64,000 nucleotides of DNA from Ruegeria arenilitoris (GCF_013035425.1 NZ_WQHX01000001.1:62001-126000); one strand, 5' to 3'; numbered from the stretch's first letter, positions 17,092 through 26,826 are shown. Translations and numbers: made by a program. The notes: generated from the letters alone by a model not told the origin.

Positions 17092-17610
17092 TTAGCTGAA
17101 AATAGTGACGTTTTGGCTCAGCTGCCCTTTGAGAGCACGGCTGACGTCAGCCGATTCCAGCGGCAGTTTCATTAATAGGCTGCCGTCTACATCAAATAGT
17201 TCGACCTGATTATCCTCGAAACGCGCGCCACCCAACGAGTCATATTCGCGACGCAGAACCGTTTGGGGGCGGCCATTTTCGTTCTTTTGCAAAATCCGGA
17301 CTTCGCGGCGGATCGGGTCAAAATAAGCGTCTGGGCGACTGTCCATGACTTCGATGGTAAGAAGGCTGACACCCACGATAAGGAACATAAGTGAGGCAGC
17401 CAACTTGATCGGCCAAACTTCTGCGCCCATGACTGATCCCGGCATCAGCCACATCGAAAACGCCGATAAGACCAGAAAGGCGCCAATTACCCTCGATAAA
17501 ACCATTCGAGCCTTCCAGTTCGGCGCAAAGGTGATCAGTACTGGTACCGATTTTTCAAAGGCTGCTGCTGGCGCCGCCTGTTCGAAAGTATTTGTGTTCA
17601 TCACGGCCAT
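17092..17610 (-). CDS. Membrane protein of unknown function
   Basis: A 172-residue protein not recognised as a known family. Two hydrophobic helices are visible (RVIGAFLVLSAFSMWLMP around residue 40 and LAASLMFLIVGVSLLTI around residue 72), followed by a soluble C-terminal half rich in charged residues (DPIRREVRILQKNENGRPQ, RREYDSLGGARFEDNQVELF). That half looks like a small beta-strand domain facing the cytoplasm or periplasm. The start could be the ATG at 17610 or three codons later (MNTNTFEQ). It is monocistronic, with a UUCG hairpin after it, between yceI and rpsF. Confidence 0.6.
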   Translation of the reverse strand: MAVMNTNTFEQAAPAAAFEKSVPVLITFAPNWKARMVLSRVIGAFLVLSAFSMWLMPGSVMGAEVWPIKLAASLMFLIVGVSLLTIEVMDSRPDAYFDPIRREVRILQKNENGRPQTVLRREYDSLGGARFEDNQVELFDVDGSLLMKLPLESADVSRALKGQLSQNVTIFS

Positions 17611-17878
17611 TGTCTCGCCCTGTCAGTTTTTCCATCCCCCGGGGTTCTCCCGGCTTCATGAACAACCTCGGGGTGAAAAGCGACATGAATTGGGCGCCAC
17701 AAAGGAAATTGGGCGGCTTCTCAATGGCGCAAGCAGCAGGGCTTGCCCCGCGCGCGTAAACGTGTATACGGGGCCATCCTTCGCAAGATACATGAATCGC
17801 GCAGCCTCTCGTGGCAGGGTCGCGAAGGACAAAATGACCCCGCCTTTGAAATGCGCCTTGATAGAAACAGGAGTGCAC

Positions 17879-18232
17879 ATGCCACTTTATGAGCATGTAA
17901 TGATCGCGCGTCAGGACCTGTCCAACGCGCAGGCAGAAAGCCTTGTCGAACACTTCGGCACCGTTTTGGCTGACAATGGCGGCAACGTCGTCGACAGCGA
18001 ATACTGGGGCGTCAAGACGATGGCTTACAAGATCAACAAGAACCGCAAGGGCCACTATGCCTTCCTGAAAACCGACGCCCCTGCTGGTGCCGTTCAGGAA
18101 ATGGAGCGCCTGATGCGCCTGCACGAAGACGTTATGCGCGTACTGACCATCAAGGTCGACGAGCATGCCGAAGGACCCTCGGTCCAGATGCAGAAGCGCG
18201 ACGAGCGCGAAGGCCGCCGCGAGCGCCGCTGA
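17879..18232 (+). CDS. rpsF: 30S ribosomal protein S6
   Basis: A 117-residue protein, [18 protein letters not shown] at the start, with [16 protein letters not shown] and a basic C-terminal tail ([14 protein letters not shown]). S6 binds the central domain of 16S rRNA as a heterodimer with S18, encoded next. AGGAG lies five bases before the ATG. A much longer in-frame extension upstream to 17345 has no family similarity and was rejected. First gene of rpsF-rpsR-rplI. Confidence 0.97.
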   Translation: MPLYEHVMIARQDLSNAQAESLVEHFGTVLADNGGNVVDSEYWGVKTMAYKINKNRKGHYAFLKTDAPAGAVQEMERLMRLHEDVMRVLTIKVDEHAEGPSVQMQKRDEREGRRERR

Positions 18233-18260
18233 TCAACGCCTGACGAAAGGACAAAAAACC

Positions 18261-18488
18261 ATGGCCGCAAAACCATTTTTCCGCCGCCGCAAGGTCTGCC
18301 CGTTCTCGGGTGAAAATGCGCCGAAAATCGACTACAAGGACACCCGCTTGCTACAGCGCTACATCTCTGAGCGTGGCAAGATCGTTCCTTCGCGCATTAC
18401 TGCCGTTTCGGCGAAGAAGCAGCGCGAACTCGCACGCGCGATCAAGCGCGCACGCTTTCTCGCCCTGCTGCCATACGCCGTGAAGTAA
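18261..18488 (+). CDS. rpsR: 30S ribosomal protein S18
   Basis: A 75-residue basic protein, [20 protein letters not shown] with [19 protein letters not shown] and [10 protein letters not shown], all typical of S18. It partners S6 on the platform of the small subunit. It is 28 bases after rpsF, with GAAAGGA upstream of the start, and 12 bases before rplI. Confidence 0.97.
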   Translation: MAAKPFFRRRKVCPFSGENAPKIDYKDTRLLQRYISERGKIVPSRITAVSAKKQRELARAIKRARFLALLPYAVK

Positions 18489-18500
18489 GGAGAGACTGAC

Positions 18501-19121
18501 ATGCAAGTTATCCTTTTGGAACGCGTTGCGAAACTGGGGCAGATGGGCGACGTCGTCGACGTCAAACCGGGATTTGCCCGCAACTTTCTGTTGCCCCAAG
18601 GCAAAGCGCTGAGTGCGTCTGAGGCAAACATCGCCTCATTCGAAGCCAGAAAAGCGCAACTCGAAGCTAATAACCTAGAAACCAAGAAAGAAGCTGAAGC
18701 TCTGGCCGAAAAGCTGGATGGTCAGCAATTTGTGGTCATTCGTTCCGCTTCTGATGCTGGCGCTCTCTACGGATCCGTTACGCCCCGGGACGCGGCCGAA
18801 GCCGCAACCGAGGCAGGTTTCACTGTCGACAAGAAACAAGTTGCTTTGGTCGCGCCGATCAAAGAACTGGGCCTTCATTCGGTTGCCGTCAGATTGCATC
18901 CCGAAGTCGAAGTCGAGATCAAGATGAACGTTGCCCGTTCGGAGGAAGAAGCCGAACTGCAAGCCTCTGGAAAATCGATTCAAGAATTGGCTGCCGAAGA
19001 AGAGGCCGCCGCTGAGTTCGAAATTGCAGAACTGTTTGACGACATCGGCTCAGCCGCCTCAGAGGACGAAGAGCTTATTGCTGAAGAAGCTCCGGCGGAG
19101 GAAGACGAAGCTAAAGCCTAA
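18501..19121 (+). CDS. rplI: 50S ribosomal protein L9 with acidic C-terminal extension
   Basis: A 206-residue protein. The N-terminal domain ([35 protein letters not shown]), the long connecting helix and the C-terminal RNA-binding domain ([34 protein letters not shown]) fill the usual 150 residues. A further 55 residues are very acidic and Ala-rich ([19 protein letters not shown]). Similar tails occur in other Rhodobacterales L9 proteins as I remember them; no function is assigned. GGAGAG lies ten bases before the start. Confidence 0.96.
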   Translation: MQVILLERVAKLGQMGDVVDVKPGFARNFLLPQGKALSASEANIASFEARKAQLEANNLETKKEAEALAEKLDGQQFVVIRSASDAGALYGSVTPRDAAEAATEAGFTVDKKQVALVAPIKELGLHSVAVRLHPEVEVEIKMNVARSEEEAELQASGKSIQELAAEEEAAAEFEIAELFDDIGSAASEDEELIAEEAPAEEDEAKA

Positions 19122-19142
19122 AGCTTTTGATTTTTAACACCC

Positions 19143-19173
19143 AAGGGTCGTGCGACTTGCGCGGCCCTTTTTC
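19143..19173 (+). terminator. Terminator of the rpsF-rpsR-rplI operon
   Basis: AAGGGTCG (19143-19150) pairs with CGGCCCTT (19162-19169) with one G-U, followed by TTTTT-rich sequence. Confidence 0.8.
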
Positions 19174-19274
19174 CGTCCTGATGTCAGCCAGCAAAATTTG
19201 GCCGCATTTCCAACGTAAGGTTGCAGTCCCTAATCCGATCAATATCATTCGCGCCTGAGTTTTGGAGCAATCAT

Positions 19275-19763
19275 ATGACAAATCTTCTGCGTCGTAATGT
19301 TCTTATCTTGCTGTCGGCCGCACCCCTGGCCGCCTGCGGTGGTCCGGATACGCCAACCCGCAACGCTGAATTTTATGAACCTCCACTTTACCCGAACGAG
19401 ACGCCAGAACTCCGTGCTTCCATCAACAAATGGGCTGATCATTACGAGATGCCAAGAGAACTGCTCCACAAACTCGCGATACGCGAAAGCACCCACCGGC
19501 CTTGGGCAGTGAACCGCCCCTATTACGGGTTACTGCAAATTCTGCCGGCAACGGCGCGTTCCATGGGCTACACAGGCAACGCCCAAGGGCTGTTGGACGC
19601 TGACACAAACCTTGAATTTGCCGGAAAGTATCTGCGAGGCGCTTGGCTTTTGTCTGATGGGGATCAGCAACGCGCGATTTTCTTATACGCCAAGGGATAC
19701 TACCCTGAGGCGAAAAAGAGAGGAATGCTTGTTGAAACTGGCCTTGTTCCCGAGGCAAATTAG
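19275..19763 (+). CDS. SLT-domain lytic transglycosylase lipoprotein
   Basis: A 162-residue lipoprotein: signal peptide with lipobox APLAAC at residues 16-21, then a compact lysozyme-like SLT domain with LAIRESTHRPWAVN (catalytic Glu in the RES motif), YYGLLQILPATARSMGYTG and LEFAGKYLRGAWLLS. These features match the minimal catalytic core of family 1 transglycosylases, which cleave peptidoglycan from the outer membrane side. GGAG lies seven bases before the ATG at 19275; an 18-codon extension upstream lacks the signal peptide. Monocistronic. Confidence 0.85.
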   Translation: MTNLLRRNVLILLSAAPLAACGGPDTPTRNAEFYEPPLYPNETPELRASINKWADHYEMPRELLHKLAIRESTHRPWAVNRPYYGLLQILPATARSMGYTGNAQGLLDADTNLEFAGKYLRGAWLLSDGDQQRAIFLYAKGYYPEAKKRGMLVETGLVPEAN

Positions 19764-19932
19764 TGCATTTCCAGCTCAGTTTCCATTTGGGCGCACAATA
19801 TCCTAGCCTCTGAATTTCGCAAAAACGGCATGAAATCGCTCAAAATTCTCGACTTCCACACCTAAAACCTGCGACATCCGCATTTTCCGCCCAAAATGAC
19901 ACACAATTGCCCCATCTTCTTGTCATAATTTG

Positions 19933-19950
19933 GCAAGCGTGAAGTCTTGC
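19933..19950. promoter_or_regulatory. 18-bp dyad upstream of luxR (lux-box candidate)
   Basis: GCAAG-N8-CTTGC has the length and symmetry of an acyl-homoserine-lactone regulator site and lies about 80 bases before the luxR-type gene. It does not closely match the classical lux box, so this is a candidate only. Confidence 0.3.
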
Positions 19951-20028
19951 ATGACGCTAGGCAAGTTAGGGGGCCTTTCAACCCTAAGGAGGTGGCCGCT
20001 GACGCGCGGGACGATGGGTCATTGATAC

Positions 20029-20730
20029 ATGGAAATAGTCGATCTCAGCACTCTGCCTGATGAGGACGCTCAGTACGATGAGTTTCTCAAACAGGTGTGC
20101 GAGAAATACGAAATGGATCATGCGGCGTATGCCGGTATCAATCCCGCAGCGGGTTCGATCCATGGCCACGTGACATACAGCGACGAATGGAAGGTTCACT
20201 ATCAGGAGCACGGCCTGCACTTGATAGACCCGACTCTCCACAGGGCGCAGCGAAGTATCGCACCCGTAGATTGGAGTCGTTTGGAAAGAGGCAAGGACTT
20301 TCAACGCGTTTTTAGCGACGCACATGACTTTGGAATACCTGATCAGGGGGTTACAATTCCCGTTCGGGGTCCTTACGGCGACATCGGCCTACTGAGTGCC
20401 ACGCGTAATTGCTCTCCGGAAGAATGGAAAAAACTGATTGGCAACGTGATAACGGATCTGCAATCCCTTGCAGTTCATATACACGACAACGTTATGTCGT
20501 CCGACACGGTAAGCCGGATGTTGTACCAGCCTTCTTTGTCCAATCGGGAACTTGAGATTCTTCAATGGTCAGCCGCTGGAAAATCCCAACAGGACATCGG
20601 CGATATCTTATCTATTTCTCATCGTACGGTTGAAGTTCACTTGCGTTCTGCACGGCGAAAGCTTAATGCGTTAACCACCCCGCAAGCGGTAGGTCGTGCC
20701 ATTGGAATCGGCTTAATCTACCCAGGATAA
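20029..20730 (+). CDS. LuxR-family quorum-sensing regulator
   Basis: A 233-residue autoinducer-binding transcription factor. Invariant ligand-pocket residues are present: W54 and Y58 (DEWKVHYQ), D67-P68 (LIDPTL), W82 (PVDWSRL) and the Gly of GLLSATRN. Residues 165-230 are the helix-turn-helix domain (LSNRELEILQWSAAGKSQQ, ISHRTVEVHLRSARRKL). It is followed after 98 bases by the luxI-type gene, so the two form one circuit. A near-perfect ribosome-binding sequence (AAGGAGGT, 19986-19993) lies 35 bases upstream, too far for this ATG; an in-frame stop at 20023 rules out an earlier start. Confidence 0.93.
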   Translation: MEIVDLSTLPDEDAQYDEFLKQVCEKYEMDHAAYAGINPAAGSIHGHVTYSDEWKVHYQEHGLHLIDPTLHRAQRSIAPVDWSRLERGKDFQRVFSDAHDFGIPDQGVTIPVRGPYGDIGLLSATRNCSPEEWKKLIGNVITDLQSLAVHIHDNVMSSDTVSRMLYQPSLSNRELEILQWSAAGKSQQDIGDILSISHRTVEVHLRSARRKLNALTTPQAVGRAIGIGLIYPG

Positions 20731-20759
20731 GCCCCCGAAATGCGGCAAACTACGGGAAA

Positions 20760-20823
20760 CCCCTAATAGATTCAGTGTGAGAAAGGGTGAACCATTGGTT
20801 ACCGACACACCACTCTTAGGGGG
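20760..20823 (+). promoter_or_regulatory. Structured luxI leader with candidate operator
   Basis: CCCCTAA (20760-20766) is complementary to TTAGGGG (20816-20822), which contains the purine-rich ribosome-binding region just before luxI. Inside lies GGTGAACCATTGGTTACC (20786-20803), whose arms GGT-AACCA and TGGTT-ACC pair if one G is bulged out. It could be a LuxR-type site, a hairpin that hides the ribosome site, or both. TTAGGGGG also occurs at 19966-19973 before the luxR-type gene. Confidence 0.35.
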
Positions 20824-20828
20824 AAACT

Positions 20829-21683
20829 ATGATCTTGGTAGTTGACGGGTTAAACCGACATCAGTTCAGAGATGTACTAGATGACATGTTCAGGCTACGA
20901 GCCCGAGTGTTTGGAGGGCGCCTTGGTTGGGATGTCAAAATCGAAAACGGCCGAGAAATTGACGAATTTGATCATTTGGACCCGGCATATGTAATAGGGC
21001 TGGACGACGGGGGAAATGTCGTCGCGGCTGTTCGAGCTCTTCAAACAACTGGCTCACACATGCTGGCAGATGTTTTTTCTGCGATCATGGACGGTCAGGC
21101 ACCCATTCGCAGCGCGACACTTTGGGAATCTACCCGCTTTTGCGTCGACACAAATCGATTGACCCGTAGCAAGGGTAAGAACTCGGTCTCATACGCAACG
21201 TGTGAATTGATGATCGGATCGCTTGAATATGCCCGCAGCGCGGGTATCAGCGACATCATTACGGTGATCGACCCGGTTATGGACCGCGTACTAAAACGTT
21301 CAAATTGCGCGCCCTACGATTACGTTGGCAGGACGGTTCCGATGGGCAAAGTTTCCGCCTTGGCGGCTTTGTTGGATTGCACCGAAGAAAGGATATCGGC
21401 AGTTCGCGAGTTTGCCGGTATTCACGGTGATGTTTTTATTGCGAAGCAAACCGCATTGGAGCTTTTAAATTCCAAAATCTCCACGAAACATTTACCGGCA
21501 AATCAAGATCGTAAACCAATTACCGATCTTGAAAGATACTTTCTGGAACAATTAAACGCGTCGAACACTGATAGTGAGCGTCAGGATGTTTTTAGGCTCG
21601 TAACAGCTTTGGCGACAGGATTTTCAGCCGAGCGAAAAACTGCTTTGCTTCGAAACCCTCGTGCTTTTGTTCATGAAGCTTGA
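20829..21683 (+). CDS. LuxI-type acyl-homoserine-lactone synthase with long C-terminal extension
   Basis: A 284-residue protein. The N-terminal 200 residues are a LuxI synthase with all usual invariant residues: R24, F28, W34, D45, D48, R69, E100 and R103 (ESTRFCVD), followed by YVGRTVPMGKVSALAALL. It makes an acyl-homoserine lactone from S-adenosylmethionine and acyl-ACP. The remaining 80 residues (after about 205) are an extra helical segment (TDLERYFLEQLNASN, QDVFRLVTALATGFS) not found in LuxI or TraI, which are 190-215 residues long. The acyl chain length cannot be read from sequence. GGGGGAAAC precedes the ATG. Confidence 0.92.
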   Translation: MILVVDGLNRHQFRDVLDDMFRLRARVFGGRLGWDVKIENGREIDEFDHLDPAYVIGLDDGGNVVAAVRALQTTGSHMLADVFSAIMDGQAPIRSATLWESTRFCVDTNRLTRSKGKNSVSYATCELMIGSLEYARSAGISDIITVIDPVMDRVLKRSNCAPYDYVGRTVPMGKVSALAALLDCTEERISAVREFAGIHGDVFIAKQTALELLNSKISTKHLPANQDRKPITDLERYFLEQLNASNTDSERQDVFRLVTALATGFSAERKTALLRNPRAFVHEA

Positions 21684-21715
21684 CTCACTTGCTTTCTTTG
21701 AACAAAAGCCCCCTC

Positions 21716-21745
21716 TCGGAGCCGCCTTTGTTAAGGCGGCTCCGA
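21716..21745. terminator. Terminator between convergent luxI and tig
   Basis: TCGGAGCCGCCTT (21716-21728), loop TGTT, AAGGCGGCTCCGA (21733-21745): a perfect 13-bp stem. On the minus strand TTTTG follows within 15 bases. Likely used by both genes. Confidence 0.75.
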
Positions 21746-21778
21746 ATTGAGATTTCTCAGGAAACGTAACGAAAAGGA

Positions 21779-23110
21779 CTATTCCTCTTCGAGCGCCTCG
21801 ACAGCTTTTTGCAAGTCGTCTTTGCTGACTTCTTTATCTTCGACGTTTGCCAGCTCAAAGACATAGTCGACAACCTTGTCCTCAAACAGTGGCGCGCGTA
21901 GCTGTTGCTGCATCTGAGCGTTCTGTTGCACGAACTCAAAAAACTGACGTTCTTGACCCGGGTACTGACGCGCTTGGTTCATGATCGCTTGCGTCATTTC
22001 AGCGTCGGTTACCTCAACTTCCGCTTTCTGGCCCAGTTCAGCCAACAACAGCCCCAGACGCACGCGGCGCTCGGCCAGTTTAGTGTGTTCGTCTGTTGGC
22101 TCGATTGGATCGTGATCGTGGCCTTCGACGTCGGGATTTTCCTCGTGCCAAAGCTGATGCGCGATTTGTTTGGCCTCTGCTTCGACTAATGACGGCGGCA
22201 AGTCGAACGCGACTTTGGTGTCCAGCGCATCCAGCAATGCACGCTTCATCACCGCACGCGATGCGCCAGCATATTCGGCCTCCAAACGCTCGGATATCTG
22301 AGTTTTCAGCGCAGCCAGGTCTTCGGCACCGAATTTCTTGGCTAACTCATCATTGACTTCGGCAGCAACCGGTTCTTTGACTTCTTTGATCGTGCAGGAA
22401 AAAACGGCATCCTTACCTGCCAGGTGCTCGGCTCCGTATTCGGCAGGGAAGGTGACATTTACCTCCTTCTCCTCTTCGGCTTTTACGCCGACCAGCTGCT
22501 CTTCGAAGCCAGGGATGAAACTGTTGGATCCCAGCACCAGCGGATAGTCTTCGGCTGATCCGCCTTCGAATTCTTCCCCATCAACCTTGCCAACAAAATC
22601 AAATACGATTTGATCGCCATCTTTGGCTTTCGAGCCTTTGCGTCGCGCTTTGAAATCCTGAGCAGTCTCGGCCAGATTGCTCAGCGCCTCTTCAACTGCC
22701 GCGTCATCTGCTTTGACCACCAACTTTTCCAGATCAACCGACTTCAGGTCCACATCAGGGATTTCCGGTAACGCTTCGTAGGACATTGCGACCTCGACAT
22801 CGTCGCCTTCTTTCCAGTCCTCGTTGGTCATTTTGACCTCGGGCTGCAACGCGGGGCGCTCGCCACTGTCTTCGAAGTGTTTGTTCATCGCTCCGTCAAT
22901 GGTTTCCTGCATTGCTTCGCCCAACAAGCGCTGACCAAACTGTTTTTTCAACAGCGCCATCGGCACCTTGCCTTTGCGGAAACCCTTCATCTCGATTTCC
23001 GGCTGCGCTTCAGTCAGTTTTTCGTTGACCTTATCGTCCAGCTCGGCTGCGGATACTACGATATTGTAGCCGCGTTTCAGACCATCGTTCAGCGTCTCGG
23101 TAACCTGCAT
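21779..23110 (-). CDS. tig: Trigger factor
   Basis: A 443-residue ribosome-associated chaperone and prolyl isomerase. The ribosome-docking signature GFRKGKVP is at residues 43-50 as in E. coli; the FKBP-like domain follows ([36 protein letters not shown]), then the helical C-terminal chaperone domain. The end is acidic. The ATG at 23110 ([16 protein letters not shown]) matches family N-termini; an extension of 34 codons upstream was rejected. Confidence 0.97.
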   Translation of the reverse strand: MQVTETLNDGLKRGYNIVVSAAELDDKVNEKLTEAQPEIEMKGFRKGKVPMALLKKQFGQRLLGEAMQETIDGAMNKHFEDSGERPALQPEVKMTNEDWKEGDDVEVAMSYEALPEIPDVDLKSVDLEKLVVKADDAAVEEALSNLAETAQDFKARRKGSKAKDGDQIVFDFVGKVDGEEFEGGSAEDYPLVLGSNSFIPGFEEQLVGVKAEEEKEVNVTFPAEYGAEHLAGKDAVFSCTIKEVKEPVAAEVNDELAKKFGAEDLAALKTQISERLEAEYAGASRAVMKRALLDALDTKVAFDLPPSLVEAEAKQIAHQLWHEENPDVEGHDHDPIEPTDEHTKLAERRVRLGLLLAELGQKAEVEVTDAEMTQAIMNQARQYPGQERQFFEFVQQNAQMQQQLRAPLFEDKVVDYVFELANVEDKEVSKDDLQKAVEALEEE

Positions 23111-23293
23111 TATGGTATTCCCCATAGGATTCGGGGCGCGCAAAACGGCGCGCCAGGCAAATTTGACGCCTTCTATTTGCCATGCAGCCTGCGTGCAAGG
23201 GGCAAAGCCCAAATCAACCCATTTTTGCCCACGTAAAAGCCTATAAAAAGGTGCCTATTCACCTTCAATGCGGGGCATCACAAGCGAACCGGA

Positions 23294-24418
23294 CTAAAAA
23301 CGCCAACGCGCGCCCAAAACCCATGCTTCGTTTTTGTCAAAATCAACCGTGTCGTCAAAGTCATGGTTACGGTATTTCAGGTAGGCATCAGTGTTGATGC
23401 TGTCGATGCGTTGCACCACTGCGATACCCCACGACTTGGTGCTGGAACCGTCATTCTCGAAATCCGATCCATCGAAATAGTCGATACCAACGCCGGTTTT
23501 ACCCCACGAAACCCAGTCGCCTTCGTAAGCTAGCTTAGCGTACCAATAGTCCGGGTCGCTGGCTCCGTCGGCTGTATCATCGCGTGATCCCAAGGCAGCT
23601 GTAAAACTGAAGCCGCTTGGAAACAGAACCGATGCCGACCCGATCGTATCCTTTCGCTCGCCCGAACCATCGTCAAAGTCCCGCACGGCATAAGCCAAGG
23701 ACGCAGCAAACTCGACACCGCCGGAAAACGTGTTTTTGTACCTAACTGCGATGTCGTAATAGTCATCATCGTCGCTGCTGGACAGGATGTTCTGGCCATA
23801 GGCAATAGCGGCCGAAAAGCCATTAAAATCGGGAGTGTCATAACGAATTCGGCCTCGGCGCCCGCCGTCGAAGTTACTTGCCGAGTCGCCTACCGTAATG
23901 TCACTTAGCACGCCATCCGGTTCACGATAGAAGAAAGCACCGTTTTCATCGTTCGTGAAAGAATACAAAGCCGTGCCGACATAAGACAGGTCAACCTCAG
24001 CCGCCCCGTCAGAGGCCATGCTACCTTGACCGGCCGAAAACTTTCCGTATCCGCCCTTCAAAGCGAAATCTATGTGCCGAATATCTTCGCGTGTCCATCC
24101 GTTGGTGTTCGTTCCGTCCTGATTGGCCGTCGCAGTACTTGGCAAACCCAGACCGGATTCGAAACGGAAAGTAAACTCGTTGCTGCCGTAGGGCTGAAAT
24201 AAGAACAGCCCGACGCGGCTGTTCGACAAGTCATTGTCCAGCAAACGTGTTTCGGTTTCCTCGCCATCTTCGACCGAAACAATTGCTGGGTTGAATTGTC
24301 CATATAACTCAACATAGCCGCCACTATTGTTGTCGTACTTCAATTCAGCGGCGGCGGGGATCGCCGTACTAACGACTAGAAGCGCGGCAACCGAGGGTTT
24401 TCTCAATGTCACTGTCAT
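23294..24418 (-). CDS. Outer membrane porin (Rhodobacter-type)
   Basis: A 374-residue exported beta-barrel protein: signal peptide MTVTLRKPSVAALLVVSTA ending AAA-E, then many short alternating strands (GGYVELYGQFNPAIV, NSRVGLFLFQPYG, EFTFRFESGLG) and the C-terminal aromatic residue in GARWRF that is the outer-membrane insertion signal. Acidic loops (SSSDDDDYYD) are typical of porins from marine alphaproteobacteria. The start at 24418 has GGTGG five bases upstream; ATGs at 24430 and 24457 are possible alternatives. Solute preference unknown. Confidence 0.85.
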   Translation of the reverse strand: MTVTLRKPSVAALLVVSTAIPAAAELKYDNNSGGYVELYGQFNPAIVSVEDGEETETRLLDNDLSNSRVGLFLFQPYGSNEFTFRFESGLGLPSTATANQDGTNTNGWTREDIRHIDFALKGGYGKFSAGQGSMASDGAAEVDLSYVGTALYSFTNDENGAFFYREPDGVLSDITVGDSASNFDGGRRGRIRYDTPDFNGFSAAIAYGQNILSSSDDDDYYDIAVRYKNTFSGGVEFAASLAYAVRDFDDGSGERKDTIGSASVLFPSGFSFTAALGSRDDTADGASDPDYWYAKLAYEGDWVSWGKTGVGIDYFDGSDFENDGSSTKSWGIAVVQRIDSINTDAYLKYRNHDFDDTVDFDKNEAWVLGARWRF

Positions 24419-24730
24419 TTTAACCACCATTAACGTTTTGGTTTTGGATACTGACAATGTGCTGATTTTATGTGACAGCGCCTAAGCGAATTGATCCAAC
24501 CTGTTCAGATCCGGAAGTCCTGCTTTCAACCAAAAAATGAGCAGATAGAAAATAACAGTTATATCAACACCTTGTTCACACAGCCCCGCAGAACATCGGA
24601 ACTGCAAATCCAAGTCTGCCACTCAGCCCTGCGTCAATCAAAAGTTTGACATGCATATTTACGACTTTGCGACCAAGACCGGCTAAATTTCGCCGAAATT
24701 GGGTAAAAGCGGCCATTTTCCGCGCAAGCT
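24419..24730. other. Intergenic region upstream of the porin gene
   Basis: About 310 bases that should hold the porin promoter and the end of the nnr transcript. AT-rich stretches occur at 24525-24560. No convincing gene, repeat or strong terminator was seen. Confidence 0.4.
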
Positions 24731-26320
24731 TCAGGAGCTCAAATGCTGAAAGACCTTGGGCAAATGCTCGGGAAGGTCTTCGGCGATCAAACCCGGTCCG
24801 AAAAGGCGCGCGCACTCGACGTGCATCCACGCTGCTGTTTCTGCGGCTTTAAGCGGTTCGAAGCCTCTGGCCAACAAACCCGCTATGAACCCGGCCAACA
24901 CGTCGCCCGAACCCGCTGTCGCCAGCCAGGGCACGGATCGTTCGTAGTGGGCAGAGTTAACTGCACTCCGCCCATCCGGCGCGGCAATCACAGTGTCCGG
25001 TCCTTTGAACAGAACCACGCACCCCGCCCTTTTGGCAGCTTCGCATGTCGCATCTACTTTTGAATATGCTGGGCCGGTCACAGGTTTCGCCGCCAGCTTT
25101 TCCGCGATGTCCGGAAACAATCTGGCAAACTCTCCACCATGGGGGGTCAGCACGCAGCGTTCATGTAGCTGCTTGAACAAGTTCGACGGGTTTTCGACAA
25201 AAGCTGTGATGGCATCGGCGTCCAAGACGGTCGCACGTTTGGCAGCCAACGCAATTGGGACAAGATCATTCGCGCGTTGTATCCCCATGCCAGGACCCAG
25301 ACAGAAGGAATTAAGTCGCTTGTCCAAAAGTGTATCAGAAAAGTCACTGCCACCTTCGACCGAACTGAGCATTATGGATGTGATCTGCGCCGCAACCTCT
25401 GTCTGTGCCGCCAGAGGAGTGGCCAGCGTTACCAGCCCGGCACCAATACGCAATGCCCCCCTAGCGGCCAGACGCGCCGCCCCCGTTTTACCGGGCCCAC
25501 CCGAAAGAACAAGCGCGTGACCAAAGGAATACTTATTTAAATCAACACCTTTTCCAAGATCTCCCGCGGGGGCACTCACTAAAAGCGAAGCAGTGTTTTC
25601 GAAAGGCGCCTGCCCTTGCGTATCCAGCCCAATCCCTTTGACAACAAGGCACCCTGATCGTGAAGGGCCGCGCTCAAGATAATGGCCTCGTTTGCCCCGG
25701 TGAAATGATATAGTCAGGTCCGCAGTGACACACGCCCCAAGCGCTTTACCGCTGTCCGAACACAAGCCGGAAGGGATGTCGATCGCGACAACTCTGGATT
25801 TGCTTTGATTTCGTTGGTTATCGATGCAGGCAACGACATCCGCAAGCAAACCATCAATTGGCCGAACCAGCCCAGTTCCAAACAGCGCATCCAAAATTAA
25901 AGTCGGAGCGTCTGTCGGAATAGTCGCGGAGAATTCAGTAACATTCCTGACCGCACCATCTTCTGTCCACCGATCATAATTTGTTCGTGCATCTGGGGGT
26001 AACTTTCTTGGATCTCCAAAAAGATAAACGTCAACATCCCAACCAAGCTGACGCAAAATTCGGGCCACAACGAAACCATCGCCGCCATTATTCCCTGGAC
26101 CAGAAAGAACCACAGCGCGCGACGAACTAAGATGATCTGGTCCAGTTACTTCAGAGGCTAACAAAGTTGGCACCTGCTTCAGATCCGGCCACTTTTCAAA
26201 AATTGCGTCGACAACGCCCTGTCCGGCGCGCTCCATTAATTCAAGTCCCGAAACCTGACCTGAAGCAATTGCTGTCTGTTCGATGGTCCGCATCTGCCCC
26301 GCTGTCAGCAATTCAATCAT
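24731..26320 (-). CDS. nnr: Bifunctional NAD(P)H-hydrate epimerase / ADP-dependent dehydratase
   Basis: A 529-residue two-domain repair enzyme. The N-terminal YjeF domain (residues 1-215) epimerises damaged NAD(P)HX: LTAGQMRTIEQTAI, GPGNNGGDGFVVARIL, DALFGTGLVRPIDG, VAIDIPSGL. The C-terminal ribokinase-like domain dehydrates it with ADP: GGPGKTGAARLAARGAL, CLGPGMGIQ, LTPHGGEFARLFP, and SVPWLATAGSGDVLAGFIAGLLA. Length is normal for the fused form. It is divergent from glnB; in many Rhodobacterales this gene neighbours glnB-glnA. Confidence 0.95.
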   Translation of the reverse strand: MIELLTAGQMRTIEQTAIASGQVSGLELMERAGQGVVDAIFEKWPDLKQVPTLLASEVTGPDHLSSSRAVVLSGPGNNGGDGFVVARILRQLGWDVDVYLFGDPRKLPPDARTNYDRWTEDGAVRNVTEFSATIPTDAPTLILDALFGTGLVRPIDGLLADVVACIDNQRNQSKSRVVAIDIPSGLCSDSGKALGACVTADLTISFHRGKRGHYLERGPSRSGCLVVKGIGLDTQGQAPFENTASLLVSAPAGDLGKGVDLNKYSFGHALVLSGGPGKTGAARLAARGALRIGAGLVTLATPLAAQTEVAAQITSIMLSSVEGGSDFSDTLLDKRLNSFCLGPGMGIQRANDLVPIALAAKRATVLDADAITAFVENPSNLFKQLHERCVLTPHGGEFARLFPDIAEKLAAKPVTGPAYSKVDATCEAAKRAGCVVLFKGPDTVIAAPDGRSAVNSAHYERSVPWLATAGSGDVLAGFIAGLLARGFEPLKAAETAAWMHVECARLFGPGLIAEDLPEHLPKVFQHLSS

Positions 26321-26409
26321 CCTTCACCCTCGCGATTCAATTTCGATTACTTTTTGTGCAATTCGGTCAAAATTTAACCGACTACCCCTTTTTGCCCGTT
26401 CCGATTTAG

Positions 26410-26426
26410 CCGAATATTGCATTCGG
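26410..26426. promoter_or_regulatory. Inverted repeat upstream of glnB
   Basis: CCGAAT-ATTGC-ATTCGG, 6-bp arms, about 60 bases before the glnB start in the nnr-glnB divergent region. It does not match a known NtrC site. Candidate operator only. Confidence 0.3.
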
Positions 26427-26481
26427 ATTGCCGCCCGATCTTAGACGTGATCAGTCCACTTCTGACAACCATGCGAGGTAA

Positions 26482-26826
<345 letters not shown>

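Noticed and set aside
17345-17878. In-frame upstream extension of rpsF
   Set aside because: The S6 start at 17879 has a proper ribosome site and matches family N-termini; the extension is antisense to another gene and not S6-like.
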